A stretch of DNA of 40,309 nucleotides, taken from positions 54,861-95,169 of the forward strand of contig NZ_QGGI01000001.1 of NCBI RefSeq assembly GCF_003148465.1, in the 5' to 3' direction. Below, one piece after another: positions 7,899-16,678 of this stretch. This stretch comes from Oceanotoga teriensis. GTDB taxonomy: Bacteria > Thermotogota > Thermotogae > Petrotogales > Petrotogaceae. The notes beneath the pieces were generated by a model. The model saw only the letters and a program-made list of their open reading frames with translations. It was not told the DNA's origin and made no database searches. The position numbers were made by a program, and so were the translations under genes. Positions within the stretch are counted from its first letter, which is position 1; every line of letters begins with the position of its first letter.

Positions 7899-8268
7899 TC
7901 GGATGATCTAAGAAAAATGCAAAAATGGATACTTCCATCAAATGGATTAAGTATATTTTTAATATTATCTGGTGTTTCCCTATTTGTTGCATGGCTACCA
8001 GATATAATATCTTCACTTATAAACGGAAAATCATTATCTCTTATAGAAGTATATACAACAGAAATCACTTATGTATTAGACATTGGAATAATAAGTCCTT
8101 TGATATTTATATGTTTATTTTATCTCAAAAAAAATGAAGGAATTGGAGATAGCTGGTATTAAAATACCTATTCCAGCTCTTATTACTAAACTTGGAATAT
8201 TTGTTTTACTTGCAACTTTTGCAGCATATTTTAACACCAAATTTTATAAAAATATAGATTTAGTATAA
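7842..8268 (+). pseudogene. Decayed multi-pass membrane protein gene
   Basis: Fragments of one hydrophobic protein in two frames. The first frame (to 8162) reads LRKMQKWILPSNGLSIFLIL, WLPDIISSLINGK and YVLDIGIISPLIFICLFYL, then stops after EGIGDSWY. The second (8134-8268) reads IPIPALITKLGIFVLLATF and ends NTKFYKNIDLV. Intact relatives, as I recall them from Clostridia-type genomes, have more residues between these blocks, so an internal deletion with a frame change is likely. The N-terminus is also missing: a stop lies at 7839-7841 in frame. At least four membrane segments remain. Function of the family unknown to me. Confidence 0.6.
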
Positions 8269-8297
8269 TTTTTTTAATATTATTTTATATTTAAAGA

Positions 8298-9149
8298 TTA
8301 AGATCTTTTTTTAATATTACCATTAATAAAACTACAAATGTTATAAAGTTCTTCTTCATTAGGTGATTTATTATAAAATTGAGTATATTTCTCAACTACT
8401 TCATTTTTTATATATTCATCTCCTACAAAATTACCTATTCTTATGAGATCATCAAGATAATTTAAAAATTCTTCTTTACTTTCTGGACGATAATGAGATG
8501 TAAGATAATATAATGCATCATATTCTTTTATTTTATTTATCATTGGAAATAACTTATCCCTGCTATAACTCCATTCACCATTATATATGTCTTCACAAGT
8601 ACAATCACCTAAAAATATTGTTTTTTCATTTGGAACATAAATAATGGTAGAATCTTCAGAGTGACAACCTCCAACATGATCAATTACACAATTGATTCCA
8701 CCTAAATCAATTTCTAGACTCTTTTTAAATGAAATATCTGCATTTGAAGTTCTAAAATCATCTCGATTTGGCATTTCAAGTTTTATCATTTCACTACAAA
8801 ACTCTATTTCTTCACCATCATTTACTCGTTTGTCTAAATTGAAATCATCCCATGTTAGTTTTTGCATTTTGTTTAAATTTTCTTTAGTAATATCATTACA
8901 AATTGTCATTAAATTCATAGTTTCAATTCCAAATATATGATCCCAATGCCAATGAGTTAATACTAAATATTTTAATGGAGGAATATCTAATTTACTAATT
9001 TCATTTAAAAATTCATTAGCATGCTTTGGAGAGTTACCAGCATCTACAACTAAGCTATATTTATCGCCATAGATTAATCCTAATAAAGGTCTATCTGTTC
9101 TATCATCATTTGGCATATAATAAATTCTTTCCGTAAGATTAACAAGCAT
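8298..9149 (-). CDS. MBL-fold metallo-hydrolase
   Basis: 283 residues with the metallo-beta-lactamase metal site THWHWDH (His66, His68, Asp70, His71), a further HVGGCHSEDS block, FLGDC (bridging Asp) and LTSHYRPE (last His). The N-terminus (NLTERIYYMPNDDRTDRPLL) is typical of MBL-fold proteins that act on small esters, lactones or unknown substrates. No signal peptide, so cytosolic. AAGGAG precedes the ATG. Last gene of a minus-strand run MarR-GNAT-MBL with short gaps; expression probably follows the MarR regulator. True beta-lactamase activity cannot be inferred. Confidence 0.85.
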   Translation of the reverse strand: MLVNLTERIYYMPNDDRTDRPLLGLIYGDKYSLVVDAGNSPKHANEFLNEISKLDIPPLKYLVLTHWHWDHIFGIETMNLMTICNDITKENLNKMQKLTWDDFNLDKRVNDGEEIEFCSEMIKLEMPNRDDFRTSNADISFKKSLEIDLGGINCVIDHVGGCHSEDSTIIYVPNEKTIFLGDCTCEDIYNGEWSYSRDKLFPMINKIKEYDALYYLTSHYRPESKEEFLNYLDDLIRIGNFVGDEYIKNEVVEKYTQFYNKSPNEEELYNICSFINGNIKKRS

Positions 9150-9190
9150 TTTTTTAACTCCTTTTAATATTTTTGTTCTTTTAAAAAAAT

Positions 9191-9697
9191 TTATTTCATT
9201 TTCTTTTCAAAACGAAAAAAATAATCTCCACCTATCATATCTTCGGGTATATTAGAATCTTTGTGTTGTGGATTATAGAATTCTACAATATGAAAACCAC
9301 AACGATTTACATAGAAATGAATATTTCTTTTTTCAAAATATGGAGTAACAGTCTCCCAAATTTTTGTTTTAGAGTGAATTTTTTCAATTTCTTTCCAAAT
9401 AGCCTGTCCCACGCCATAGTTCTGCGTTCCATATTTCACATAGAGAAAATCAAGATGATTATGTTGTGTCTTTTCATCAATTATAATAATTGCACCACCA
9501 ACCATTTTATCATCTAAAATTGCTTTATATGCAATTGATCCTTTAGTTTTTAATGAATGATTTATATCTTCTTCAGGAAGTATTTCTGCATCTAAATCAT
9601 AAAACTCAGACTCTGCAGCTTTTTGAAAAGCTTCTTGCATGTCTTTTTTGTATTCTATCAAATCTTTTTGTTCTACAGTTAATAATTTAAAGTTCAT
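9191..9697 (-). CDS. GNAT family N-acetyltransferase
   Basis: 168 residues from ATG 9697 (MNFKLLTVEQKD); a GTG nine bases upstream is in frame but sits on the ribosome site (AGGAG), so I reject it. The acetyl-CoA binding motif A is LDFLYVKYGTQNYGVGQAIW (Q-x-x-G-x-G type), followed by a PYFEKRNIHFYVNRCGFHIV motif B. Substrate unknown; position between a MarR regulator (12-bp gap) and an MBL hydrolase suggests detoxification of a small amine compound. Confidence 0.85.
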   Translation of the reverse strand: MNFKLLTVEQKDLIEYKKDMQEAFQKAAESEFYDLDAEILPEEDINHSLKTKGSIAYKAILDDKMVGGAIIIIDEKTQHNHLDFLYVKYGTQNYGVGQAIWKEIEKIHSKTKIWETVTPYFEKRNIHFYVNRCGFHIVEFYNPQHKDSNIPEDMIGGDYFFRFEKKMK

Positions 9698-9709
9698 ATA
9701 TAACACTCC

Positions 9710-10147
9710 TTATAAAAAATTAATTTGTTCACGAAAACATTTTACATATTTTTCCATCAAAAATATGTATGTATCAATTTCTTTTGAAGACCATGATTCA
9801 AAAGATTTTAATTCTGCTTCGTATAGCTTAACTACAGTATTATTTATATGCTCTTTACCTTTTTCTGTAAGAATAATTTTTTTTGATCTACCTTTATATT
9901 TTTTTAAATATAAAATATCATCATTCTCTAGATTTCTAATAGCCGAATTTACAGTTTGTTTACTAATTCCCGATTTCTTATAAATATCACTGAGTTGACA
10001 AGTTTCTCCCATATCATAAATAGTATATAAAACAATAGAAACACTATCTGTAATACCCAATTTTAAAGAAGATTTATGATATAAGGCATCCATTTCAGAA
10101 GATAAATAATTGATTTTATGTATTTTATCAAAATTTTTTTTATTCAT
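9710..10147 (-). CDS. MarR family transcriptional regulator
   Basis: 145 residues with the winged-helix core CQLSDIYKKSGISKQTVNSA (recognition helix) and a wing with KGRSKKIILTEKGKEH, flanked by dimerisation helices at both ends. First gene of the MarR-GNAT-MBL run; AGGAGG at 10159-10154 supports the ATG. It has a consensus promoter and a palindrome in its leader (see 10154-10208), so autoregulation is likely. The ligand cannot be predicted. Confidence 0.88.
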   Translation of the reverse strand: MNKKNFDKIHKINYLSSEMDALYHKSSLKLGITDSVSIVLYTIYDMGETCQLSDIYKKSGISKQTVNSAIRNLENDDILYLKKYKGRSKKIILTEKGKEHINNTVVKLYEAELKSFESWSSKEIDTYIFLMEKYVKCFREQINFL

Positions 10148-10160
10148 TACAATCCTCCTA

Positions 10161-10208
10161 AGTATGATTTCGTACTTTTATTATAATACTAAATTATATT
10201 TTTTTCAA
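10161..10208 (-). promoter_or_regulatory. Promoter and operator of the marR operon
   Basis: On the minus strand TTGAAA (10208-10203) and TATAAT (10185-10180) are 17 bp apart, a near-consensus sigma-70 promoter. The imperfect palindrome AGTAcgaaatcaTACT (10176-10161) lies between the -10 and the AGGAGG, where a bound MarR dimer would block transcription. Confidence 0.7.
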
Positions 10209-10396
10209 TAAAGTTTTTATAAATTTAGAGAATTAACTTTTATGTAATGTAATAGTGTATATTTAATTTAAGTAAAAGAGATATATTATATTTAAAAATT
10301 GATTTAAAAAATTTTATTCTGATAAAATATATAATAAGATTATTATCAAAAATAAAAAACCTTAAATAGGAGAATAAAAATAATTTATGTGAATAC

Positions 10397-10579
10397 ATGA
10401 TTCAACGCGTAGATAAAAAATTTAAAAATTATCATCAAACTGGATATGGTAGTGAAGCAGCTCTGGAAGCAATAAAATATGAATTTGCAAATGGAACACG
10501 TAGAATTTATGCAGAAGCATCACCCGAAAATGAGGCATCTTGGAGATTAATGGAAAAAATTGATTTGCATGGAATATAA
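10397..10579 (+). pseudogene. GNAT acetyltransferase remnant (RimJ/RimL type)
   Basis: 60 codons matching only the middle to late part of a GNAT domain: HQTGYGSEAALEAIKYEFAN (motif A, second half) and RRIYAEASPENEASWRLMEK (motif B). The first 80 or so residues and the C-terminal strand are missing, and no ribosome site precedes ATG 10397. A broken gene next to the intact GNAT at 10624. Confidence 0.7.
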
Positions 10580-10623
10580 TATTAGAATATTGTATTTATA
10601 ATAAACATAAGAGGTGAAATAAT

Positions 10624-11232
10624 ATGATATCAATTAGTAATAGTAAAGTAATATTACGTGATTTTATAGAAAGCGATATAGAAAAACGTATTTCATGGGA
10701 AACCAAACATACAGAATGGAAGCTTTGGGATGCTCCTTGGGAATTTGATAATATTACACAAGAACAAAAGCAAAAGAAACTCGATAAATATATAGAAAAA
10801 ATGTATGCATTGGTGGAAAAATATAAAATTATGTCAGATACAAAAAAACGTTTATCTTTTCAGATCTGTAATAAAAATAATAAATATATAGGATGGTGTA
10901 ATTCTTATAGAATTGATAATGAATTTTTATACTCATCTGAAGGTACTAAATGTGCTATAGGTATAGATATACCTGATATATCATACAGAGGAAAAGGTTA
11001 TGCATTTCATTCTCTTTGCCTTTTTATAGATTATCTTATGGAACATGGTGAATCAGAAATATATACTCAGACATGGTCTGGAAATATCAGAATGATAAAT
11101 CTTGCCAAAAAACTTGGTTTTGAAGAATGTTCAAGAAAAGAAAACTCAAGAAATGTGCGTGGTAAAAAATATGATGGGCTTACATTTCTATTGAACAAAG
11201 TACTTTATAAAAAATCAAAACAAGAATTATAA
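10624..11232 (+). CDS. GNAT family N-acetyltransferase, RimJ/RimL-like
   Basis: 202 residues. ISNSKVILRDFIESDIEKRI is the usual N-terminal start of RimJ/RimL-like enzymes; motif A is DISYRGKGYAFHSLCLFIDY with the acetyl-CoA binding R-G-K-G-Y-A; motif B is YTQTWSGNIRMINLAKKLGF. An insert of about 45 residues between strands 1 and 2 is longer than in ribosomal-protein acetyltransferases, more like clostridial enzymes of unknown substrate. AGAGGTG precedes the ATG by about 8 bp. Lies alone on the plus strand among minus-strand genes. Confidence 0.85.
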   Translation: MISISNSKVILRDFIESDIEKRISWETKHTEWKLWDAPWEFDNITQEQKQKKLDKYIEKMYALVEKYKIMSDTKKRLSFQICNKNNKYIGWCNSYRIDNEFLYSSEGTKCAIGIDIPDISYRGKGYAFHSLCLFIDYLMEHGESEIYTQTWSGNIRMINLAKKLGFEECSRKENSRNVRGKKYDGLTFLLNKVLYKKSKQEL

Positions 11233-11330
11233 AAAAATTGTTATAGTATTTTTAAAATATTGAAAAAATAAGTCTTAAAGAAAAGACAGTTGCTTTTGAA
11301 AAGCATCCTCATAAAAAGACATAATAAATA

Positions 11331-11750
11331 TTATTTTTCTGAGTACAAATCTGTAATTTTTTTACACATGATTGAAAAAGTATGTACTTCTTCTTTAGTT
11401 AACGCTTTTTCAATTAAATTCATAATTTCATGTCCAAAATTGTCAACACGATTTAAAAAAGATTTTCCTTCTTTAGTAATTATTATATTATAAGAACGAC
11501 GATCATTTATTTGCCTTTTTTGAATAATATATCCTTTTTCCAGCAAACGTTTTGTTAATTTTGAAATACCTGATTGTGAAATGCCTCTTATTTGAGCGAG
11601 TTCTTTAGTTGTTTTCGTTCCATATTTGTTTAATGTATCAAGTATATAGTATTGTGCTGTTGAAACACCTTCAACATTGAAACGATTTGAATATGATACA
11701 ATCATGCATTGAAGAGGAATATAACCTTCTTCTAATTCTTTTGTAAACAT
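11331..11750 (-). CDS. MarR family transcriptional regulator
   Basis: 139 residues. Winged helix: TTKELAQIRGISQSGISKLT (recognition helix) and wing KRQINDRRSYNIIITKEGKS with the D-R-R signature of MarR proteins. Starts 12 bp after the UvrA-like gene's stop with AGGAGG before the ATG, so it is the second gene of that operon and probably controls it. Only distantly similar to the MarR at 9710. Confidence 0.88.
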   Translation of the reverse strand: MFTKELEEGYIPLQCMIVSYSNRFNVEGVSTAQYYILDTLNKYGTKTTKELAQIRGISQSGISKLTKRLLEKGYIIQKRQINDRRSYNIIITKEGKSFLNRVDNFGHEIMNLIEKALTKEEVHTFSIMCKKITDLYSEK

Positions 11751-11762
11751 TAAATTAACCTC

Positions 11763-14024
11763 CTATTCTTTATTAATATATTTTTTTAGATATTTTCCAG
11801 TTAAAGATTCTGAACATTTAATTAAATCTTTCGGTACTCCTGAAAACATAATTTTACCTCCATTTTCTCCTGCATATGGACCTATATCAATAATCCAATC
11901 TGCTTGACAAATAATATCTAAATTATGCTCTATAACAATAAGAGTTGAATCTTTATCTACAAGATGATTCATTACATCAATTAATTTTTTCATATCAGCC
12001 ATATGTAAACCTGTTGATGGTTCGTCCAACACATAAATATTACCTTTATTTTCAAGTTCAGAAGCAATTTTAATTCTTTGTAATTCTCCTCCCGAAAGAG
12101 TACTTAATGGTTGTCCTAAAGTAATATAAGTAATACCAACATCTGAAAGTCGTTTTAAAACATTTATGATTTCTTTTTCTTGGAAAAATTCTAATGCTTC
12201 TTTAATTGTCATTTTAAGAATATCAGCGATATTTTTTCCTCTTAAATTATAATTAAGTACTTCTTCAGTATAACGATTTCCATGACATTTTTCACACACT
12301 GTAACCATCGTATCCATGAATGCCAAATCAGTATAAGTAACACCTAATCCTTTACAATTAGGACAAGCTCCTTTGGAATTGAAACTAAATAAAGAGGCAT
12401 TTACATTATTATTTTTTGCAAATAATTTTCTGATAATATCAAAAATTCCTGTAAAAGTTGCAATATTTGAACGTTTTGATGCTTGAATTCTTTTCTGATC
12501 AATAAAAACAGTTTCTGGATATAATTGCGACAATATCCCATTAACAAGCGTACTTTTTCCTGACCCAGCAACTCCAGTTACAACAGTCATTACTCCTTTT
12601 GGTATATCAATTGAAATATTTTTTAAATTATGCATTGTTGCATTTTTAATGGAAAGCCAACCTTTTGTACTTCTAGGAAAAGATTTTATTTTTGGTAAAT
12701 TGGCTAAACATTTTCCTGTAAGGGTATCTGATGTTTTTAGTCCTTCAAAGTTCCCTTGATATACAATTTCTCCTCCATCAATTCCGGACTTCGGTCCCAT
12801 ATCAATAATATAATCTGCAATTTTTATCATATCTGGATCATGTTCTACAATTAAAACAGTATTTCCTTTATCCCGTAATAATTTCATAATTTCATTAATT
12901 TTTTTTATATCATGAGGATGAAGACCTATACTTGGTTCATCAAAAATATATGTAAGATCTGTCAAACTACTCCCAAGTTGACTAATCATCTTAATTCTTT
13001 GAGATTCACCCCCTGAAAGAGTTGAAGTTTCTCTATTTAAACTCAAATAATCTAAGCCTATAGATATCATATGTTGAATTCTATTTAGAAGTTCCGAAAT
13101 AATTGTAATAGATATAGTATTATGTATTGATTTAATAAAATTTAAAAGTTCATTTATTTGCATATTTGAACAATCTGATATGTTTTTACCTTTAATTTTA
13201 CAAGATAAGACTTTATCATTCAAACGTGTTCCATTACAATGCGGACAATCTTGTGTCATAACAAATTGTTCAATTTTTTTCTTATATCTAATCTTTTCTC
13301 CATCTTCTTTTTTTAAAAAACTTCGCTCAATACGTGGTATTAGTCCTTCATATAAAGAAGTTTTATGCCATTTAGGATTTGGATTTTTTACTTTAATTTT
13401 TTCAGAATAAAGTAAAAGTTCTAATTCTTTTGCAGAATAATCTTTTATTTTTTTATTATTATCAAAAAATCCCGAATGAATATAACGAGTTAATCTCCAA
13501 CCACCAGGTTCAAAAGTGGGAAAACGGATAGCCCCTTCATTTAAGGATTTATTTTTATCTAAAAGTTTTTCAATATCAATGACTTGAATTTTTCCTAAAC
13601 CTTCACAATATTCACACATTCCTAAGGGGTTGTTAAAAGAAAAAACATCTGAATATCCAATAAAGGGTTTTCCAATTCGAGAAAATAATAAGCGTAATAA
13701 AGAATATATATCTGTAATCGTACCAACTGTTGATCGAGCATTATTTCCTAATTTTTTTTGATTGACAATAAAACTTACTGATAAATTTTCAATTTTATCA
13801 ATATTTGGAGTTCCATAATGTGGCATGCGATTACGAATAAAACTTGTGTAAGTTTCATTTAATTGTCTTTGCGACTCTGCAGCTATTGTATCAAATACTA
13901 AAGATGATTTTCCAGATCCTGAAACACCTGTAAAAACTGTAATCTCTTTTTTTGGTATCATAATATTTATATTTTTTAAATTTTTTTCTCTTGCACCTGA
14001 TACTTTAATATAACTTTTCATCAT
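11763..14024 (-). CDS. UvrA-like ABC ATPase, short paralogue
   Basis: 753 residues against about 940 for canonical UvrA. Two ABC modules: Walker A GVSGSGKSS (33-41) with signature LSGGESQRI and Walker B YIFDEPSIGLHP; second Walker A GVAGSGKST near 484 with LSGGELQRI and YVLDEPSTGLH. Zinc-binding Cys pairs are kept (CEYCEGLG, CPHCNGTR, CPNCKGLG, CEKCHGNR). The missing length falls in the first module, where canonical UvrA has the UvrB-binding and insertion domains, so this is not the repair subunit but the UvrA2/DrrC-like type, linked to resistance to DNA-binding drugs. A MarR regulator follows it 12 bp downstream, which supports an inducible resistance role. Confidence 0.85.
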   Translation of the reverse strand: MMKSYIKVSGAREKNLKNINIMIPKKEITVFTGVSGSGKSSLVFDTIAAESQRQLNETYTSFIRNRMPHYGTPNIDKIENLSVSFIVNQKKLGNNARSTVGTITDIYSLLRLLFSRIGKPFIGYSDVFSFNNPLGMCEYCEGLGKIQVIDIEKLLDKNKSLNEGAIRFPTFEPGGWRLTRYIHSGFFDNNKKIKDYSAKELELLLYSEKIKVKNPNPKWHKTSLYEGLIPRIERSFLKKEDGEKIRYKKKIEQFVMTQDCPHCNGTRLNDKVLSCKIKGKNISDCSNMQINELLNFIKSIHNTISITIISELLNRIQHMISIGLDYLSLNRETSTLSGGESQRIKMISQLGSSLTDLTYIFDEPSIGLHPHDIKKINEIMKLLRDKGNTVLIVEHDPDMIKIADYIIDMGPKSGIDGGEIVYQGNFEGLKTSDTLTGKCLANLPKIKSFPRSTKGWLSIKNATMHNLKNISIDIPKGVMTVVTGVAGSGKSTLVNGILSQLYPETVFIDQKRIQASKRSNIATFTGIFDIIRKLFAKNNNVNASLFSFNSKGACPNCKGLGVTYTDLAFMDTMVTVCEKCHGNRYTEEVLNYNLRGKNIADILKMTIKEALEFFQEKEIINVLKRLSDVGITYITLGQPLSTLSGGELQRIKIASELENKGNIYVLDEPSTGLHMADMKKLIDVMNHLVDKDSTLIVIEHNLDIICQADWIIDIGPYAGENGGKIMFSGVPKDLIKCSESLTGKYLKKYINKE

Positions 14025-14039
14025 TTTACCTCTCTATTT

Positions 14040-14091
14040 TTATATGATATGGTTAATATATGAATGGGTTAAGTATATTCTATCATTATTT
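14040..14091 (-). promoter_or_regulatory. Possible operator upstream of the uvrA-like/marR operon
   Basis: The minus-strand leader holds two direct copies of TTAACC about 16 bp apart, within a stretch bounded by ATGATA and TATCAT (14046-14088). A site of this size just upstream of the start codon could bind the operon's own MarR. Suggestive only. Confidence 0.35.
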
Positions 14092-14117
14092 TTATTTTTT
14101 TACAATGACCAAAATTT

Positions 14118-14145
14118 TTGGAATAAAATAAAATAATGTTATACT
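14118..14145 (+). promoter_or_regulatory. Promoter of the GNAT gene at 14186
   Basis: TTGGAA (14118-14123) and TATACT (14140-14145) with a 16-bp spacer, followed 30 bp on by GAGG before ATG 14186. Divergent from the uvrA-like operon. Confidence 0.5.
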
Positions 14146-14185
14146 ATAAGAAAATGTATATGAAAATTAATGTGAGGTAAAGAAT

Positions 14186-14713
14186 ATGGATTATAGAAAA
14201 TTACAAATTGATGAAATTAATAGACAATTATTTGACAAATTTAAACGTTATCAAAAAGTCACGAAATGCTGGAGAAAAATAAATGATGAATGGATTATTA
14301 AGGATATTTCATTTATAGATCAGTGGAGTGAAGACAATTATAATGAACTAATAAAATGCCTAAAAAAAACATTAGATACTGGGGGAATCGTATACGGAGC
14401 TTTTTTAGAGAACTCTTTAAAAGGTTTTGTTTCTGTAGAAAATGGATTTATTGGTAAAAACAAAGAATACTCTGATCTTTCATCAATTCATGTATCTGAA
14501 GATATGAGGGGTCATGGTATAGGTAAAAAACTCTTTCAAATTGCTGTAGAATGGGCAAAATCTCAAGGAGCAAAAAAAATGTATATTTCTGCACATTCTG
14601 CGGTAGAATCGCAAGCATTTTATAAATCTTTAGGATGCCAAGAAGCTTTAGAATATAGTAAAGAACATGTTGAAAAAGAACCTTATGATTGCCAATTAGA
14701 ATATCTTTTATAA
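14186..14713 (+). CDS. GNAT family N-acetyltransferase
   Basis: 175 residues. Motif A LSSIHVSEDMRGHGIGKKLF with the acetyl-CoA loop RGHGIG at 108-113; motif B KKMYISAHSAVESQAFYKSL; the end CQLEYLL is typical for this Firmicutes-type branch. No substrate can be assigned. GTGAGGTAAAG lies before the ATG. The next gene begins 40 bp further on in the same direction, so the two may share a transcript. Confidence 0.85.
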   Translation: MDYRKLQIDEINRQLFDKFKRYQKVTKCWRKINDEWIIKDISFIDQWSEDNYNELIKCLKKTLDTGGIVYGAFLENSLKGFVSVENGFIGKNKEYSDLSSIHVSEDMRGHGIGKKLFQIAVEWAKSQGAKKMYISAHSAVESQAFYKSLGCQEALEYSKEHVEKEPYDCQLEYLL

Positions 14714-14753
14714 TGTATACTCTATAAATATAAAAAGTCATGGGGGTAAACAT

Positions 14754-15227
14754 ATGAAAATAAATAAAAAATTAAAAATTTTATCTAAAATTGGAAAAGA
14801 ATTAAATAATGCCAATATTACATGGGCAGTAGGTGCTTCTTTATTACTATATTTAAAAGGATTTTTGGATGATTTTCAAGACATCGATATTATAATTGCA
14901 GAAAAAGATATAAGTAAAACTAAAAAAATATTATTAAAACTTGGAAAACTTGAACCAGAAAACCCGAATATTAAATATAAGACTAAAAAATTTCTTGAAT
15001 TCAAAGTAGATTGTTTAGATATTGATATAATTGCCGGATTTACAATAGTCAATAATAATCAAAATTTCTATTTTCCATTAAAACAAGAGGATATTAAAGA
15101 TTATATTGAAATTAATGGTATAAATATACCTCTTCAATCCGTAAATGAGTGGAGAAATTATTATAGTTTAATGGGTAGAACTGAAAAAGTAAAAATTATA
15201 GATGATAATATAAAAAATTATCATTAA
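14754..15227 (+). CDS. Minimal nucleotidyltransferase-fold protein
   Basis: 157 residues. TWAVGASLLLYLKG is the helix-loop with the G-(A/S)-S motif of polymerase-beta-like nucleotidyltransferases, FQDIDIIIAEKD supplies the catalytic D-x-D pair and VDCLDIDIIAGF the third acidic residue. Similar small proteins sit among aminoglycoside or lincosamide nucleotidyltransferases and the antitoxin-type MNT group, but no kinase or HEPN partner is next to it. RBS GGGGG before ATG. Its 3' end overlaps the convergent MATE gene by 4 bp, with no clear terminator between them. Confidence 0.65.
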   Translation: MKINKKLKILSKIGKELNNANITWAVGASLLLYLKGFLDDFQDIDIIIAEKDISKTKKILLKLGKLEPENPNIKYKTKKFLEFKVDCLDIDIIAGFTIVNNNQNFYFPLKQEDIKDYIEINGINIPLQSVNEWRNYYSLMGRTEKVKIIDDNIKNYH

Positions 15228-16543
15228 TATTTTTTTATATTTGATTTTTTATGTTTTATAATAAAAATATAAGATATAATAAATGTTATTGACTCTGCAG
15301 CAGGCACTGTAGCCCAAACTCCTTTTATTCCATAAAAATATGATAGTATTAATAAAAAAGGTATTATAAATAAAAAACCTCTTGAGAAAGATATAATAAA
15401 AGATGGTTTAGACATATTAACAGATGAAAAAAATGATGCGATCACAAAATTTATTCCCATAAATAAGAATCCTATAAAATATATTTTTAAACCCGTATTG
15501 GCTATTTCAAACATCATAAAGTTGGAATCTTTATTAAATAGATTTACAATCTCTTTTGAATAAATAAAAACAAATCCATATATAATAATTCCCAAAATTA
15601 AAGCTATCACTAATGCTATTATTAAAAGAGTTTTTACATTATTTTTTAAATCCATTCCATAATTTTCACTTATTACAGGTTGAATACCTTGAGATAATCC
15701 TGTAAATATAGCCATTACAACTAATGCAACATTCGCAATTATTCCATAAGCTGCAACCCCAATATTTCCCATTAAATTCATTATTATTAAATTAAATAGA
15801 ATAATTATTATACCAGAAGAGAATTCATTTAAAAAGTAAGTTATACCAAGATGAACAGTTTTTCTGAAAATTGAGAAATCTAAATTATATAACTTTAATA
15901 TTTTAAAATTTTTTAATATATATTTAAATATAATAAGTATGCTAAATAAAGGAGAAAATACAGTTGCTATAGCTGCTCCTCTTATTCCAAGATCTAAAAT
16001 AAATATGAAATAATAATCCAAAAATATATTCAAAATGCTACCAGATAGCATGGCGAACATCGCTAACTTTGGTTTATTATCATTTCTAATAAAACATATA
16101 AAAACATTGTTAAAAATAAAAAAACTTGAAAAAGATAAAATAATTTTTATATATGTACTTGACATATCTTTTATAACTTCGTTCGCGCCTAATATCATCG
16201 AAAGATCTTCTGAAAAAAACACTCCCAATAATGTAAATACTATACTAGCTAACAAAGAAAAAATTAGAGAATTATTAAAAATTCTATTTGTTTTTTTTAT
16301 ATTTTCTTTATATATAGAATATTGTATAGCCCCTCCCATTCCAATTAAAAGTCCTATTCCATTTAAAAATGAAAAAATTGGTATAGATATATTTAATGCT
16401 GCTAAACCTTCATTTCCAATTCCATTTGCAACAAAAAAAGTATCAGCTAAAACATATAAAGATATACCAATCATACTTAAAATATTAAAAATAACTTGTT
16501 TTAAAAAATTATTAATATAGTTGTTTTTTAAAACTTCTTGCAT
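15224..16543 (-). CDS. MATE family efflux transporter
   Basis: 439 residues from ATG 16543 (MQEVLKNNYINNF), with AAAGGAG eight bases upstream; an ATG 18 bases earlier overlaps that ribosome site. About 12 hydrophobic segments, starting with VIFNILSMIGISLYVLADTF, and the MATE features of a conserved F-V-A-N-G...GLAALN first loop and a repeated second half (FLNEFSSGIIIILFNLIIMN). Such proteins export cationic drugs by Na+ or H+ antiport across the inner membrane. Directly upstream is a leader with an intrinsic terminator (16569-16614), so expression is probably set by attenuation. Confidence 0.9.
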   Translation of the reverse strand: MQEVLKNNYINNFLKQVIFNILSMIGISLYVLADTFFVANGIGNEGLAALNISIPIFSFLNGIGLLIGMGGAIQYSIYKENIKKTNRIFNNSLIFSLLASIVFTLLGVFFSEDLSMILGANEVIKDMSSTYIKIILSFSSFFIFNNVFICFIRNDNKPKLAMFAMLSGSILNIFLDYYFIFILDLGIRGAAIATVFSPLFSILIIFKYILKNFKILKLYNLDFSIFRKTVHLGITYFLNEFSSGIIIILFNLIIMNLMGNIGVAAYGIIANVALVVMAIFTGLSQGIQPVISENYGMDLKNNVKTLLIIALVIALILGIIIYGFVFIYSKEIVNLFNKDSNFMMFEIANTGLKIYFIGFLFMGINFVIASFFSSVNMSKPSFIISFSRGFLFIIPFLLILSYFYGIKGVWATVPAAESITFIISYIFIIKHKKSNIKKY

Positions 16544-16561
16544 ATAAACTTCTCCTTTCAA

Positions 16562-16651
16562 TAAAAAACGTTAGAAAATCATATCCTAAGGCCTAATGAT
16601 ATGAGTTTCTAACGCTTTTTATTGTATACTTATCCGGCGATAAATATACAA
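16562..16651 (-). promoter_or_regulatory. Two-hairpin leader with intrinsic terminator before the MATE gene
   Basis: Read on the minus strand, a 13-bp stem with a GCCG tetraloop (16651-16622; one G-U pair) is followed by a 17-bp stem with one mismatch (CGTTAGAAAxTCATATC arms, 16614-16569) and a run of seven T, ending 18 bases before the MATE start. It lies between divergent genes, so it terminates no upstream gene. Transcription attenuation of the exporter is the natural reading. The terminator hairpin also has a short T-run in the plus direction. Confidence 0.75.
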
Positions 16652-16678
16652 AGCTATAATATTTAATTGTTGAAACAA

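Noticed and set aside
14754-15227. MNT-HEPN toxin-antitoxin pair
   Set aside because: The nucleotidyltransferase-like protein has no HEPN or kinase partner next to it; neighbours are a GNAT and a convergent MATE gene.
16569-16614. Purine-type riboswitch in the MATE leader (ATATC/GATAT segments look reminiscent)
   Set aside because: The segments pair with each other in one long terminator stem; no three-way junction or conserved loops are present.
16569-16620. Simple bidirectional terminator between two genes
   Set aside because: The flanking genes diverge, so neither needs termination here; a leader role is more sensible.
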